64,000 nucleotides of DNA from assembly GCF_028688795.1 (NCBI RefSeq), contig NZ_JAQTXM010000010.1, forward strand, positions 75,427 to 139,426, read 5' to 3'. Position 1 is the stretch's first letter. The number at the start of each line of letters is the position of its first letter. Shown piece by piece: positions 25,620-34,163 of the stretch. The DNA is from Rhodoferax sp. GTDB taxonomy: Bacteria; Pseudomonadota; Gammaproteobacteria; Burkholderiales; Burkholderiaceae_C. The position numbers were made by a program, and so were the translations under genes. The notes beneath the pieces are model-generated. The model was not told the origin of the DNA. It was given only the letters and a program-made list of their open reading frames with translations, and searched no databases.

Positions 25620-26510
25620 ATGACCACCCTCACCCTGAACCAACCCAAACACCTGCTGCGCCTGTCTGACCTCACCCTGCTGGCAGTGGTCATGGTTTGG
25701 GGCACCAGCTACGGCGTGGCCAAAGGCGCGCTCAACTTCTACCCGGTACTGGGTTTTTTGGCGGTACGTTTTGGCATCACCTTCGCCCTGCTGCTGCCCA
25801 CATTACTTTGCGCGCCATGGCCGCAGCAACGCGACGCCCTGCGCACCGGCCTGCCGCTGGGTGCCTTAATGTTGGGAATTTTCTTGTGCGAAACCTTTGG
25901 TGTGGCACACACCCAGGCCAGCAATGCGGCGTTTTTGATCAGCCTGTGTGTCGTGTTCACGCCGTTTGCCGAATGGTGGCTGATGGGCCGCCGCCCGGCG
26001 CAGGCCATGTTTGTGTTTGCTGGCGTCTCGCTGCTGGGCGCGGCGCTACTCAGCGGAGGTTGGTCGGGTAGCCTGGGTTGGGGCGATGGACTGATGCTGG
26101 CTGCGGCCGTGCTGCGCGCCATCACGGTGTGCAAAACCAGCCAACTCACGCGCCACAGCAGCGCGTCAAGCCTGGCGCTGACCGCTGTGCAAGCCGGTGT
26201 GATTACCGCAGGTTGTGTGCTGCTGACACTGTTGACCGCAGACAGCTTGCCCGCGCTGCCCACCGAACCCGCCTTCTGGCAAGCCACGACCTACCTCGTG
26301 CTCGGCTGCACCGTGTTTGCCTTCTTTGCGCAAAACTGGGCCTTGAAGCACAGCGCGCCCAGCCGTGTGGCTTTGCTGACCAGCAGCGAGCCGGCTTTTG
26401 GCGCGCTGTTTGCAGTGCTTTGGCTGAATGAATCCTTGAGCGTGGTCGGCTGGATCGGTGGTGCATTGATCGTCTTGGCCGCGACGTGGACAACGCTGCG
26501 CCGCCCCTAG
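25620..26510 (+). CDS. EamA/DMT-family transporter
   Basis: A 296-residue, ten-helix drug/metabolite exporter with two EamA repeats (VVMVWGTSYGVAKGALNF; LVLGCTVFAFFAQNWALKHS). The second repeat ends LLTSSEPAFGALFAVLWLNE, characteristic of the family. Likely exports a small metabolite or amino acid; substrate unknown. Divergent from the LysR gene. Confidence 0.88.
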   Translation: MTTLTLNQPKHLLRLSDLTLLAVVMVWGTSYGVAKGALNFYPVLGFLAVRFGITFALLLPTLLCAPWPQQRDALRTGLPLGALMLGIFLCETFGVAHTQASNAAFLISLCVVFTPFAEWWLMGRRPAQAMFVFAGVSLLGAALLSGGWSGSLGWGDGLMLAAAVLRAITVCKTSQLTRHSSASSLALTAVQAGVITAGCVLLTLLTADSLPALPTEPAFWQATTYLVLGCTVFAFFAQNWALKHSAPSRVALLTSSEPAFGALFAVLWLNESLSVVGWIGGALIVLAATWTTLRRP

Positions 26511-26561
26511 AAAGAATAAAAGCGAAGCCTGCGACGGCTCTGGCGAGGGCTACGACCGTCA

Positions 26562-26635
26562 TTTATATGCTATTTTTTATGTAGCTACTTGCGCTTTATT
26601 TAAAAAACCTGCAAGCCATTTTTATATAAATTTAT
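26562..26635 (+). repeat. Family repeat copy
   Basis: TGTAGCTACTTGCGCTTTATTTAAAAAACC, then AAGCCATTTTTATATAAATTTA; a diverged centre but clear ends. It fills most of the gap between the EamA gene and the MBL relic. Confidence 0.7.
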
Positions 26636-26687
26636 GGCACAAATCAGGACCATGTGAAAGCAGCAGCGCAGCTGCCTCAAGCTCACA

Positions 26688-27056
26688 ATGACCAATATTT
26701 CAATAACAGGCGACACCGAGGGCCGCATCTATGACAACGAGGGGCTGAACGCCATCATTGGCCTGATCGTGACACCGGCTGGCGCGGTGCTGATTGACAG
26801 CAACCAAAGGCATCCAGACCATCGCCCACATCGATGCGCAAGCCGACCGGGCCTGACACCCGGCTGGCACTTGGCGGCACGGTGATCAAACTCAAACACG
26901 CCCACGGCGGCCACACGCCCGGCGACACGCTGTGGCTGCTGGACGTCACCTCCGGCTAGGCTTGGCTCGAATCATTTGCCCTGATTGGCGCCAACAAGCC
27001 TGCCACCATCGTGCCCGGACACGGTAAGGTCACCAACCTAAAGGAATACTGCCTAG
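26688..27056 (+). pseudogene. Remnant of a metallo-beta-lactamase-fold hydrolase
   Basis: Translation gives family pieces in order but in broken frames: NEGLNAIIGLIVTPAGAVLI, then a gap where the metal-binding HxHxDH region should be, then IQTIAHIDAQADRA, GGTVIKLKHAHGGHTPGDTL, an in-frame TAG after LLDVTSG, and KPATIVPGHGKVTN. The large deletion, frameshift and stop show it is dead. Confidence 0.75.
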
Positions 27057-27103
27057 TATCTTTTCGTCAGGGGCATCAAGATGTTTTCCCTGCTGAGGCC
27101 TGC

Positions 27104-27706
27104 TTAACGTGCGAGGGGCAGAGGTCGGTTGCCCGATACAGTGGTCAGGCCAATGCCCTCCCAGTCCAGCATGCCGCCGCGGTAGTAGAAAATTTTGGCA
27201 ACCGGGTAGCCCAGGTTCACGATTCTTGCAATGCCGGTGGGGCTTTGCACACACATCGGGCCATAGCAGAACGCAACGATCTTTGCTGCCTGATGGCAGT
27301 CCCAGGCTTTGCCAGGCAGAAGCTTGCAGCCCAGCACATCCAGACGATCTTCCATTTCGTTATAGGGTATGTGGTAGCTGTTGGGAATGGTGGCGTCCAA
27401 GGGTTCATCGTCGTCCCGCATGTCGATGACCATGGCGCCTGGGTCGTTGAGCGCCTGCAACACGTCAAGCTCGTTGACCGGTGTGACGCCGGCAACGGGC
27501 ACCAGCGGCTGAACGAAACCCTTGGGTTCACCGCAAGCTGTTTTGACGCGCCGGATCAAAAAAGGCCCCTTTGGGGTTTGCACGACAAATTCGTGACTGT
27601 CCTTGGTGATGCGAAGTGGCAATTTATCCTCAGCCCGCACTGGCAGGCTGCACATGACAACCAGCAATGCCAGAGCCGTTATGCGCTCTATTCCTTGATG
27701 CTGCAT
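27104..27706 (-). CDS. Periplasmic rhodanese-like protein
   Basis: A 200-residue protein with a signal peptide (ITALALLVVMCSLPVRAED) and a single rhodanese domain: VIDMRDDDEPLDATIPNSYH and active loop FCYGPMCVQSPTG (Cys about 148), with a second Cys four residues on. Probably handles sulfane sulfur, or another chalcogen, in the periplasm. Its start overlaps the end of the preceding tandem-rhodanese gene by 19 bp, so it is the last gene of the octahaem cytochrome operon. Confidence 0.85.
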   Translation of the reverse strand: MQHQGIERITALALLVVMCSLPVRAEDKLPLRITKDSHEFVVQTPKGPFLIRRVKTACGEPKGFVQPLVPVAGVTPVNELDVLQALNDPGAMVIDMRDDDEPLDATIPNSYHIPYNEMEDRLDVLGCKLLPGKAWDCHQAAKIVAFCYGPMCVQSPTGIARIVNLGYPVAKIFYYRGGMLDWEGIGLTTVSGNRPLPLAR

Positions 27707-28734
27707 TTATCGCCTTTGCAGGAGATTTCTGCGTCAAGGAAAGACACATTTGTGTAACCCTTGCGCCCCAGAATGTCAAAAGTCTTCTGGCTCTTGGCAC
27801 CGGTGGCGCAATTCACATACACCGGCACATCCTTGGGCACCTGAGCGAAGTCTTTTTCCATCTGTTCGATGGGAAGGTTCACTGCGCCTTGGAAATGCCC
27901 ACGCGCAAAGTCTTTGGCTGGTCGCACATCCAAAATAAATTTACCCGAGGCAACCGCATCTTCAAAAACCTTTGGTGCCACTTGACCTGGACCGTAGATG
28001 GGTGCCCAAGTGATCTTGGTCAGCGCTGGTGCTGCAGCCAAAGCGCCCTTCCAGGCACTGGCCGGAAAATAAGCCAGGCGCCGGAAGTCTTGCTCACGAA
28101 GGTCTTCCATCACGGCGTTCACGGCCACCATGTCACCGCGCTCCAGGACCACAATCGGCGCATTTCTGGAAAGCAGGGCCAAAGCGTCGTGACCCTTTTT
28201 GCCTTTAAGGTCTTCAAGCGCCAGCTGAACCACCTGATTTGATGCCACCGACACGGTGTCTTTGCCCGGTGCTGTGTCGATCAGCACAAGATTGCCCTTT
28301 TTGATGAATGCCTCGGCGGCCAGCAGGGGCTGTGCTTTCTCGTTCCAACCTGGCACGCCGTTGCGATAGACCCAGACATCGGTGTAACCCATTTGTCTGA
28401 ACATGACAGCAGAGTCGATTGACAAAGTGCACTCACGCCCGGCGCAGTAAAAAACCAACTTGCCGCTCTTGGGTATACCCAGTTTGTCGGCGCTTCCCGC
28501 TTCGTTTTTGAGCATGTCCAGCGGCAGATTGACAGCCCCCGGAATGTGGCCGGAGTTGAATTTTCCGGCGGGGCGGCTGTCTACCAACCAGACGCTTTTG
28601 CCAATAGCACCTTGTTCGTAATAGCTCACCATTTGGTCATTGACTACTTCGTCCGCTTCAACCTTGACATCAGCCGCCAGTGCGCTAAAAACCAATGCGC
28701 TGAACAACGCCAGCGTCAAAAACATGCGTTTCAT
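27688..28734 (-). CDS. Periplasmic multidomain rhodanese
   Basis: A 348-residue exported protein (signal MKRMFLTLALFSALVFSALA) with an N-terminal rhodanese (VDSRPAGKFNSGHIPGAVNL, active loop FYCAGRECTLS), a degenerate middle region (VVLERGDMVAVNAVMEDLRE) that keeps no obvious Cys loop, and a C-terminal rhodanese (LDVRPAKDFARGHFQGAVNL, loop YVNCATGAKSQKT). Two more cysteines end the chain (ISCKGDKCSIKE). It presumably relays sulfane sulfur in the periplasm next to the octahaem cytochrome and outer-membrane barrel encoded upstream. Confidence 0.85.
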   Translation of the reverse strand: MKRMFLTLALFSALVFSALAADVKVEADEVVNDQMVSYYEQGAIGKSVWLVDSRPAGKFNSGHIPGAVNLPLDMLKNEAGSADKLGIPKSGKLVFYCAGRECTLSIDSAVMFRQMGYTDVWVYRNGVPGWNEKAQPLLAAEAFIKKGNLVLIDTAPGKDTVSVASNQVVQLALEDLKGKKGHDALALLSRNAPIVVLERGDMVAVNAVMEDLREQDFRRLAYFPASAWKGALAAAPALTKITWAPIYGPGQVAPKVFEDAVASGKFILDVRPAKDFARGHFQGAVNLPIEQMEKDFAQVPKDVPVYVNCATGAKSQKTFDILGRKGYTNVSFLDAEISCKGDKCSIKE

Positions 28735-28828
28735 AACTTCACTCCTTGAACATGAAAACTACGTCTCCGCGTCAACTGACGACGCGCCAGCTGTCGGGAG
28801 ACTCGACTGCTGGCGCAGCGAAAGCAAC

Positions 28829-29149
28829 TCAGCAGCCAGCGGTTTTCTTGAACGACTTGCTGGTGTTCTTGCCGTCTTTGTCAAAACGGGCGCGGATTTC
28901 ATCACCCGCCTGGATGCGTTTGTCCTTGAACTTGTCCAGGGTCAGGTCGTCGGTGATGGTGATGCTGACCGCCTCGCCGGTCTTGCTGTCCTTGAGCACA
29001 GCGATGGCGGATTTGCCATCGGCAGCCATGGTGATCTTGGTGACCGGGCCAACCATTTTGCCTTCGTCGGCGAAAGCGTTGACGCTGAAGGTGGCGCTGG
29101 ACAGGCCCAGTACAGCCACGGCGATGAGGGTTGAGAGTTTGGATTTCAT
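28829..29149 (-). CDS. Small periplasmic protein
   Basis: A 106-residue product with a signal peptide (STLIAVAVLGLSSATFSVNA) and a compact beta-rich domain (MVGPVTKITMAADGKSAIAV, KTGEAVSITITDDLTLDKF) resembling small OB-type or barrel folds, ending in KKTAGC. A lone C-terminal Cys is noteworthy next to rhodaneses. Family not recognised. It sits between the DUF3373 barrel and the tandem rhodanese. Confidence 0.75.
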   Translation of the reverse strand: MKSKLSTLIAVAVLGLSSATFSVNAFADEGKMVGPVTKITMAADGKSAIAVLKDSKTGEAVSITITDDLTLDKFKDKRIQAGDEIRARFDKDGKNTSKSFKKTAGC

Positions 29150-29181
29150 GGTGAGACTCCTGTTGAGAAAATAAAAGTGAA

Positions 29182-30990
29182 TCAGAACTTGACTTCAAAA
29201 GTGGCATAGAGGTTGGTAGCGTTTTCCAGTGGTGTTGTGGTCATCATTTGGCCATTGACATCACCAATCGCCACTGGCGCGCCGACCCAGTTGTTACTGC
29301 CGGTGTAATCAAACTTGTAGTACTGCACACCTACGCGGAAAAAGGCCTTGCTGAAGTAGGACGAGATCGGTTGACGGTCCAGTTCTTCTATCCAGTAGGC
29401 TTCATAAACATTGCCGCGTGTGCCGACCTTGGCGGTCCACATATCGTCGGCAGCCGGGGCAAAAGTGATCCAGTTTTTCGAACCATGATTCCATTCAAAG
29501 CCAAACTTGGACTTAGATGGCAGGTCGTAACGCATGCCTAGGGCAAAGGCCGTGCCGGTCTTGCTGGTGGGGGCTTCTGGGTTAAAGAAGGCACCACTCA
29601 TCAGGCCTTGAAAGCCAAATTGGGCAGACACATTGTTGTTGGGATGGGTAATGCTCATGCCCACATCACCAAAGATTTGCAGCGTACCTGGCCCCACATT
29701 CTTGTGTGTGCTCATGAAGCCCACGCCTAGCCAGTCGATGTCACCCAAATTGGTTTTTTCCACTGTGTTGCCAAAGTAAGTGGCGTTCATGGTCGGCGCA
29801 TCAAAGATGTTCATGCCACGGTTCCATTGCAACCAGACGCGCAGCGGGTCGGTATCGATTGGAACCAGGGAGATACCGACCATATCGGTGTCTTTCAGGG
29901 AGTTACCGCTTGAATTGGTGAACCCGGCCTCCAGGCCACGGCCGTAGCAGAATTTGGCATACGCGCCGGGTAGCGAATCAATTTCGGGCGCATAGCCCAG
30001 CGTCACTCCGTCAAAGGCGTAATCGACCAGCAACGATGGCGTGCCGCCGTTACCGGGGCGCTCGGCACCGTTGTTGCGCAGATTGCTGGGGGCTCCGCCA
30101 GTTGAAGGCCGCCGCCCAATCGATAACCACATCTCTTTGTCAGCAATGTTGCTCCAGGTGGCATAGACCCGGTCGACGTTAAGGTAGCTGTTAGAAGGCA
30201 CATGGCCAAGCGTGCCGTCAAACACGCCGACCCGGTCTGCAAAAAACGGTGCGCTGCCAGCATTGGTCACAGCACTGTCATTTTGCGAGCCAAACACCTT
30301 GTACATGTTCAGCCGGGCCGAGACGCTGACATCCTGCGTGGCCTTGGCATTCAAATCTAGCTCAAAGCGGTTGCTGTAAAGGCTGGTGTTTTTGGGCTTA
30401 TACGCGGGCACGGTCTTGGCAAAAGCACCCATGGCACCGGCCATGGCTGCATTGGCACCAAGGAATGCATTTGCCTGCTCATATGTGCCAACCCCATTCA
30501 TGCCTTGAGCGAACCCCATTAACCCAGTGAGTGCCTGAGCCGATGTCCACCCAGGATTCAGACTGGACGCTGCAGCCGGGTTGGCAAAAAACTCCCCCTG
30601 CAAGGTGTTTTGCGCATTGGCAAAAGTTGCATTCACATCAGTAAATGTTTTTGTCTGCCCTTCTAGGTAGTCATAGCGGAAGCGGTAGTCGCCTCCCACG
30701 GTGAGCCAACTGCCCAGTGATTTCTTTTGCAACAGGGCCATCTGACCCTTCAGGTCTTCCAGCGCAGCAGCGTCGGGGTTGGCGGCCGCCGCGCTCACCG
30801 CTTTGACTTGCTCGGCGGTTTGGGCTGACTTGGCTTCATTGGCTTTGACCTGTGCCTTTAGTGCCTCCAGCTCGCGTGACATCGCCTCAATGCGATTCAT
30901 CAAATCAGCCTCGGTGGCAATGGCAGCCGCTGGCATCAGCATGCCTGCGATCACGGCGACCAGCAGTTTTTGTTTAAACCTCTTATCCAT
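29182..30990 (-). CDS. Outer-membrane beta-barrel protein, DUF3373 family
   Basis: The 602-residue product has a signal peptide, an N-terminal coiled coil (about 27-75, LMNRIEAMSRELEALKAQVK) and a long beta-barrel with alternating aromatic strands, ending YATFEVKF with terminal Phe as in outer-membrane proteins. SWLTVGGDYRFRYDYLEGQT opens the barrel. DUF3373 porins commonly accompany periplasmic multihaem cytochromes in metal- and sulfur-respiring bacteria. Here it directly follows the cytochrome b and octahaem cytochrome genes, so it may admit the acceptor or hold a cytochrome conduit. Confidence 0.85.
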   Translation of the reverse strand: MDKRFKQKLLVAVIAGMLMPAAAIATEADLMNRIEAMSRELEALKAQVKANEAKSAQTAEQVKAVSAAAANPDAAALEDLKGQMALLQKKSLGSWLTVGGDYRFRYDYLEGQTKTFTDVNATFANAQNTLQGEFFANPAAASSLNPGWTSAQALTGLMGFAQGMNGVGTYEQANAFLGANAAMAGAMGAFAKTVPAYKPKNTSLYSNRFELDLNAKATQDVSVSARLNMYKVFGSQNDSAVTNAGSAPFFADRVGVFDGTLGHVPSNSYLNVDRVYATWSNIADKEMWLSIGRRPSTGGAPSNLRNNGAERPGNGGTPSLLVDYAFDGVTLGYAPEIDSLPGAYAKFCYGRGLEAGFTNSSGNSLKDTDMVGISLVPIDTDPLRVWLQWNRGMNIFDAPTMNATYFGNTVEKTNLGDIDWLGVGFMSTHKNVGPGTLQIFGDVGMSITHPNNNVSAQFGFQGLMSGAFFNPEAPTSKTGTAFALGMRYDLPSKSKFGFEWNHGSKNWITFAPAADDMWTAKVGTRGNVYEAYWIEELDRQPISSYFSKAFFRVGVQYYKFDYTGSNNWVGAPVAIGDVNGQMMTTTPLENATNLYATFEVKF

Positions 30991-31026
30991 CTCTTACTCC
31001 TAAAACGTCGAAAAATTGTTTGGCAC

Positions 31027-31647
31027 TCAGGTGCGCTTGGCTGCTGGGGTTTCATCTTCGATGTCTTCCCAGCCGGTGATCATTGATTTGACGTGCGCCG
31101 TCACCGTGTGGCCGGTCGTGGCCAGGTACAGGTGCGAGATCAAAAACGCCAGCATCAAAAAGGCGCCTATGGTGTGGGCTGTCGCAACCCACTTTAGGCT
31201 GAGCCCGGTCAAGCCCCAGGCTGCCCAATCGGCGTAAAACAGGTAGAGCCAGCCAGAGAGCCAGATCAAGGGGCTCAACAGGGTGAGCACGCCCAGATAG
31301 GTGAGCAACTGCAGCGGGTTGTGCTTGCGGCTTGACGTCGGTTTGAACGGGTGCGGCTCACCTTTGAAAATGCCAGACGAATAAAAGTTGGCCACAGCCA
31401 CGATTTTTTGTGTGGTGGGAATGTATTGCCGCCATTCGCCAGTAGTCAGGTGCCAGAAGATGGCAAATACCCACAGGCCCACCAAGGTCCAGGCGGCGAT
31501 GGTGTGGAGGTTGACAGCTTTCTCGAACCCGAACACGGTGTAGGTGCCGTGCACCTCAAAGCCAGTGAGCAGCATAAAAATAATCAGCGCAGCCTGACTC
31601 CAGTGCCAAAAGCGCTCGAAACCCTTGAATAAATAGATGCGTGCCAT
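31027..31647 (-). CDS. Membrane cytochrome b (b561/thiosulfate-reductase type)
   Basis: A 206-residue four- to five-helix protein. Haem-ligand histidines are seen in FKGFERFWHWSQAALIIFML, VNLHTIAAW, AIFWHLTTGEW, and the pair VATAHTIGAFLMLAFLISHLY. It likely oxidises membrane quinol and passes electrons to the octahaem cytochrome encoded 13 bp upstream, or the reverse. Confidence 0.88.
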   Translation of the reverse strand: MARIYLFKGFERFWHWSQAALIIFMLLTGFEVHGTYTVFGFEKAVNLHTIAAWTLVGLWVFAIFWHLTTGEWRQYIPTTQKIVAVANFYSSGIFKGEPHPFKPTSSRKHNPLQLLTYLGVLTLLSPLIWLSGWLYLFYADWAAWGLTGLSLKWVATAHTIGAFLMLAFLISHLYLATTGHTVTAHVKSMITGWEDIEDETPAAKRT

Positions 31648-31660
31648 GATGATGTGCTCC

Positions 31661-33265
31661 TTATTTGTGGTTGCGCTTGCCGGCGACGATGCGAATCAGG
31701 CCGTGGCCCAGCACACCCAACAACACAAGCAAGATGACTGTCCATCCAACCTTGTCGAGCCCGGCCATGTGGTCACGGTTGCGTCCTGGCATGTACACAC
31801 CATCAATTTTTTCCAGCCGACCAGCGTTGGCGTGGCAATCTGTGCACCCCAGCGCCTTTTCTTTGGGCGCCACCATGTGGGTGATGAGCCAGGCGCTTTC
31901 GGTCTCGATGAAATCGAGCTTGCCTGAGAACGGCAGTTTGGCAGTCGTCATCCCGGCAGCCACCGCCTTGTCCCAGTTGAAGTTTTTCCAGAACGCGGTG
32001 TCGTCGTTGCCTGCCAGATGGGTGATGACGAGTTGTTTGTTCACCGAGTCATAAATCTGCTTGCCACGGAACATTTTGACGGGCCAGATCATCGATTTGC
32101 CGTCGGTGGCACTGCCTTCAAAGCGGTTGATCTGAACCGGTTTTTCGCCTTTTTCAATCTTGTCGGTCTGCAGTGTGTAGTTAACGGTTCCGTTGAACCA
32201 GACGTATTCGGGCACCACGTTTTCTTGCCAGACGAAGTCACCCTTGATGGTCATGTAAGTGTCGTAACCGTCTTCGTCTTTGACGGTCATGGGTTTGCCG
32301 TCCTTATCCAACTTGCCAGCGGTGGACCAGTCCCACGACATCTTTGTGGGCTGGCCGCCACGGGCAAACGCCGGAATGTGGCAAGTCTGGCAAGCAATCT
32401 TGGCAGTGTGCTCATTGAGCCTGGCCACTGGGTGCGGGGTCTGCCCGTGACACGCCTGACAAGTGGCAGGGTTGGTCGTTTCCACCTTGCCGCGCAGATG
32501 GGCTGGAGCTTTGTCTAAAGCGGTAGGGGAATAGCGGCTGCCGGGTACCTGGTGGCCCTCTGTCTTGTGACATGTCGCGCAGGTGAAGTTGTTGCCTTTG
32601 GTGTCCATATGCACATCAAGTGCCTTGTCTGGGGCATCCAGCGAGGAGTCTAGGTCACCATGTTTGACCCCGTCACCACCGCCACCGTTAAAGTGACAAG
32701 CGCCGCAGGTGGTGCGCTGGGTTGGGCCGACCTTTTGGGCTATTTCTTTCAAGTTGATGCCACGAATGATCTTGCCCGAACCCGCAGGAAACTCGGTGTC
32801 TTTGACGACCGGGTTACCGGCAAAGCCTGAAGGTTTTTTGTACTTGCCGGTGTGATCATGACAAGCCAGGCAATCTACGTTTTCTTGGGACTTGAAATCA
32901 AACGTGTCATCTTTCCAGCCATAGCCAATGTGGCAACTGTTGCAAGCGGCCTCATTTGATTTGACCGAAGTGCAAAAGTTATTGACGATGTGTTTTTTAC
33001 CCAGCACCTGCTTGGTGTTGGGGTTTACAAACTCCCATTTCCAGTGCTGCGTCTGGTGGATTTGTTTGGAGGCCTCGGTGTGGCAGCTCAAACAAGCCTT
33101 GGTCACTTCTGGGCCAGAGGCAAAGTCCTGGTCCAAAACCTTGAACTTGCTGTGATCAGCGGTGGTTTTGAGCAAATTGGCAACAGGGTCTGCGGTTGCA
33201 GCATGAGCCGTCGACAGCAGCAATCCAACTGCAAATACGGCCGTCATCAGATATCGCATACGCAT
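31661..33265 (-). CDS. Octahaem c-type cytochrome, tetrathionate reductase family
   Basis: A 534-residue periplasmic protein with a signal peptide and eight CxxCH haem motifs: CLSCH, CNSCH, CLACH, CGACH, CATCH, CQACH, CQTCH and CTDCH. The C-terminus adds a membrane helix (VGWTVILLVLLGVLGHGLIR), so it is tethered to the inner membrane. The family prototype (Otr of Shewanella) reduces tetrathionate, and also nitrite and hydroxylamine in vitro; its substrate here is unknown. It leads an operon with cytochrome b, a DUF3373 barrel and rhodaneses. An FNR-like box lies about 118 bp upstream. Confidence 0.9.
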   Translation of the reverse strand: MRMRYLMTAVFAVGLLLSTAHAATADPVANLLKTTADHSKFKVLDQDFASGPEVTKACLSCHTEASKQIHQTQHWKWEFVNPNTKQVLGKKHIVNNFCTSVKSNEAACNSCHIGYGWKDDTFDFKSQENVDCLACHDHTGKYKKPSGFAGNPVVKDTEFPAGSGKIIRGINLKEIAQKVGPTQRTTCGACHFNGGGGDGVKHGDLDSSLDAPDKALDVHMDTKGNNFTCATCHKTEGHQVPGSRYSPTALDKAPAHLRGKVETTNPATCQACHGQTPHPVARLNEHTAKIACQTCHIPAFARGGQPTKMSWDWSTAGKLDKDGKPMTVKDEDGYDTYMTIKGDFVWQENVVPEYVWFNGTVNYTLQTDKIEKGEKPVQINRFEGSATDGKSMIWPVKMFRGKQIYDSVNKQLVITHLAGNDDTAFWKNFNWDKAVAAGMTTAKLPFSGKLDFIETESAWLITHMVAPKEKALGCTDCHANAGRLEKIDGVYMPGRNRDHMAGLDKVGWTVILLVLLGVLGHGLIRIVAGKRNHK

Positions 33266-33376
33266 TAAAACGCTCCTAGGTTGCCCTTGTTAAAGTTGCA
33301 TCGCAACAACGACGTCACGACAACATTTGGGTATCGCTGTTTGTGTTGATGCTAATTTGATGTCTCGAATGATTCA

Positions 33377-33390
33377 CTGATCTATATCAA
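33377..33390 (-). promoter_or_regulatory. FNR-like box before the octahaem cytochrome operon
   Basis: CTGATCTATATCAA matches TTGAT-N4-ATCAA at nine of ten fixed positions. A class II position would place the transcript start near 33342, with a leader of about 77 nt to the cytochrome ATG. Confidence 0.5.
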
Positions 33391-33466
33391 TAAATTCGCA
33401 TGTTCAGATGTGCAAATTGACTTAAGAAATGGCAACACATAACGGCAAAGAGGAACGGCGGCATAA

Positions 33467-33482
33467 TGAATGTAATTATTCA
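33467..33482. promoter_or_regulatory. Inverted repeat, candidate TetR operator
   Basis: TGAATGTAATTATTCA: 5-bp arms TGAAT/ATTCA with a 6-bp spacer, 15 bp before the TetR start codon, well placed for autoregulation. Confidence 0.4.
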
Positions 33483-33497
33483 ATTACTTCAATAAAT

Positions 33498-34163
33498 ATG
33501 GAAGTCTTAGACACTCCCGTCAAACAGCGCACTGAGGTGCGCCAAGCCAGTCTGGTTGAAGCCGCGCTGCTACTGGCCGCACAGCGCAGCCCGGCGAGCA
33601 TCACCACCGGTGATCTGGCACGCGCAGTGGGCATCACACAAGGGGCTGTGTTCCGGCACTTTGCCAGCAAAGAGGCGATCTGGCTGGCTGTGCTTGACTG
33701 GGTGACCGAGACGCTGCTGACGCAACTGCAAGCCGCTGCTGACGCAGCCAACCTGGCAAGCGATGGCCACTCAAAAGGACAGAAGCCACTTGCCCCCCTG
33801 CACGCGGTCTTTTTGGCCCACGTCGACTTCGTGGTGGCGCACCCGGGCGTGCCGCGGGTGATGTTTCAGGAGCTGCAAAGCCCTGGCGACACCGCCCTGA
33901 AGTCCAGCGTGCGCGGCCTGATGCAGCGTTACCGCCAGTTGCTCATGCAGCTCCTGACGCAAGCCCAGGACGACCAAACCATTGCATCGGACACCGACCT
34001 GCCCTCTGCTGCCGTGTTGTTCATTGGATCAGTGCAAGGGCTGGTGATGCAAGCCTTGATGTCTGGCAACGTGTCCGCCATGACCAAGCAGGCGCCAGGT
34101 GTGTTTGCCATTTATCAGCGCGGCCTGCAAGCTGCCCCCAACGATTCACAAGGAACCCCATGA
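33498..34163 (+). CDS. TetR-family regulator
   Basis: A 221-residue TetR regulator: the helix-turn-helix is in ITTGDLARAVGITQGAVFRH followed by FASKEAIWLAVLDW. The ligand-binding half is helical and typical. ATG 33498 is chosen because it yields a normal N-terminal extension; an open frame continues upstream. Its stop overlaps the start of the adaptor gene (ATGA), making it the first gene of an efflux operon that it likely represses. Confidence 0.9.
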   Translation: MEVLDTPVKQRTEVRQASLVEAALLLAAQRSPASITTGDLARAVGITQGAVFRHFASKEAIWLAVLDWVTETLLTQLQAAADAANLASDGHSKGQKPLAPLHAVFLAHVDFVVAHPGVPRVMFQELQSPGDTALKSSVRGLMQRYRQLLMQLLTQAQDDQTIASDTDLPSAAVLFIGSVQGLVMQALMSGNVSAMTKQAPGVFAIYQRGLQAAPNDSQGTP

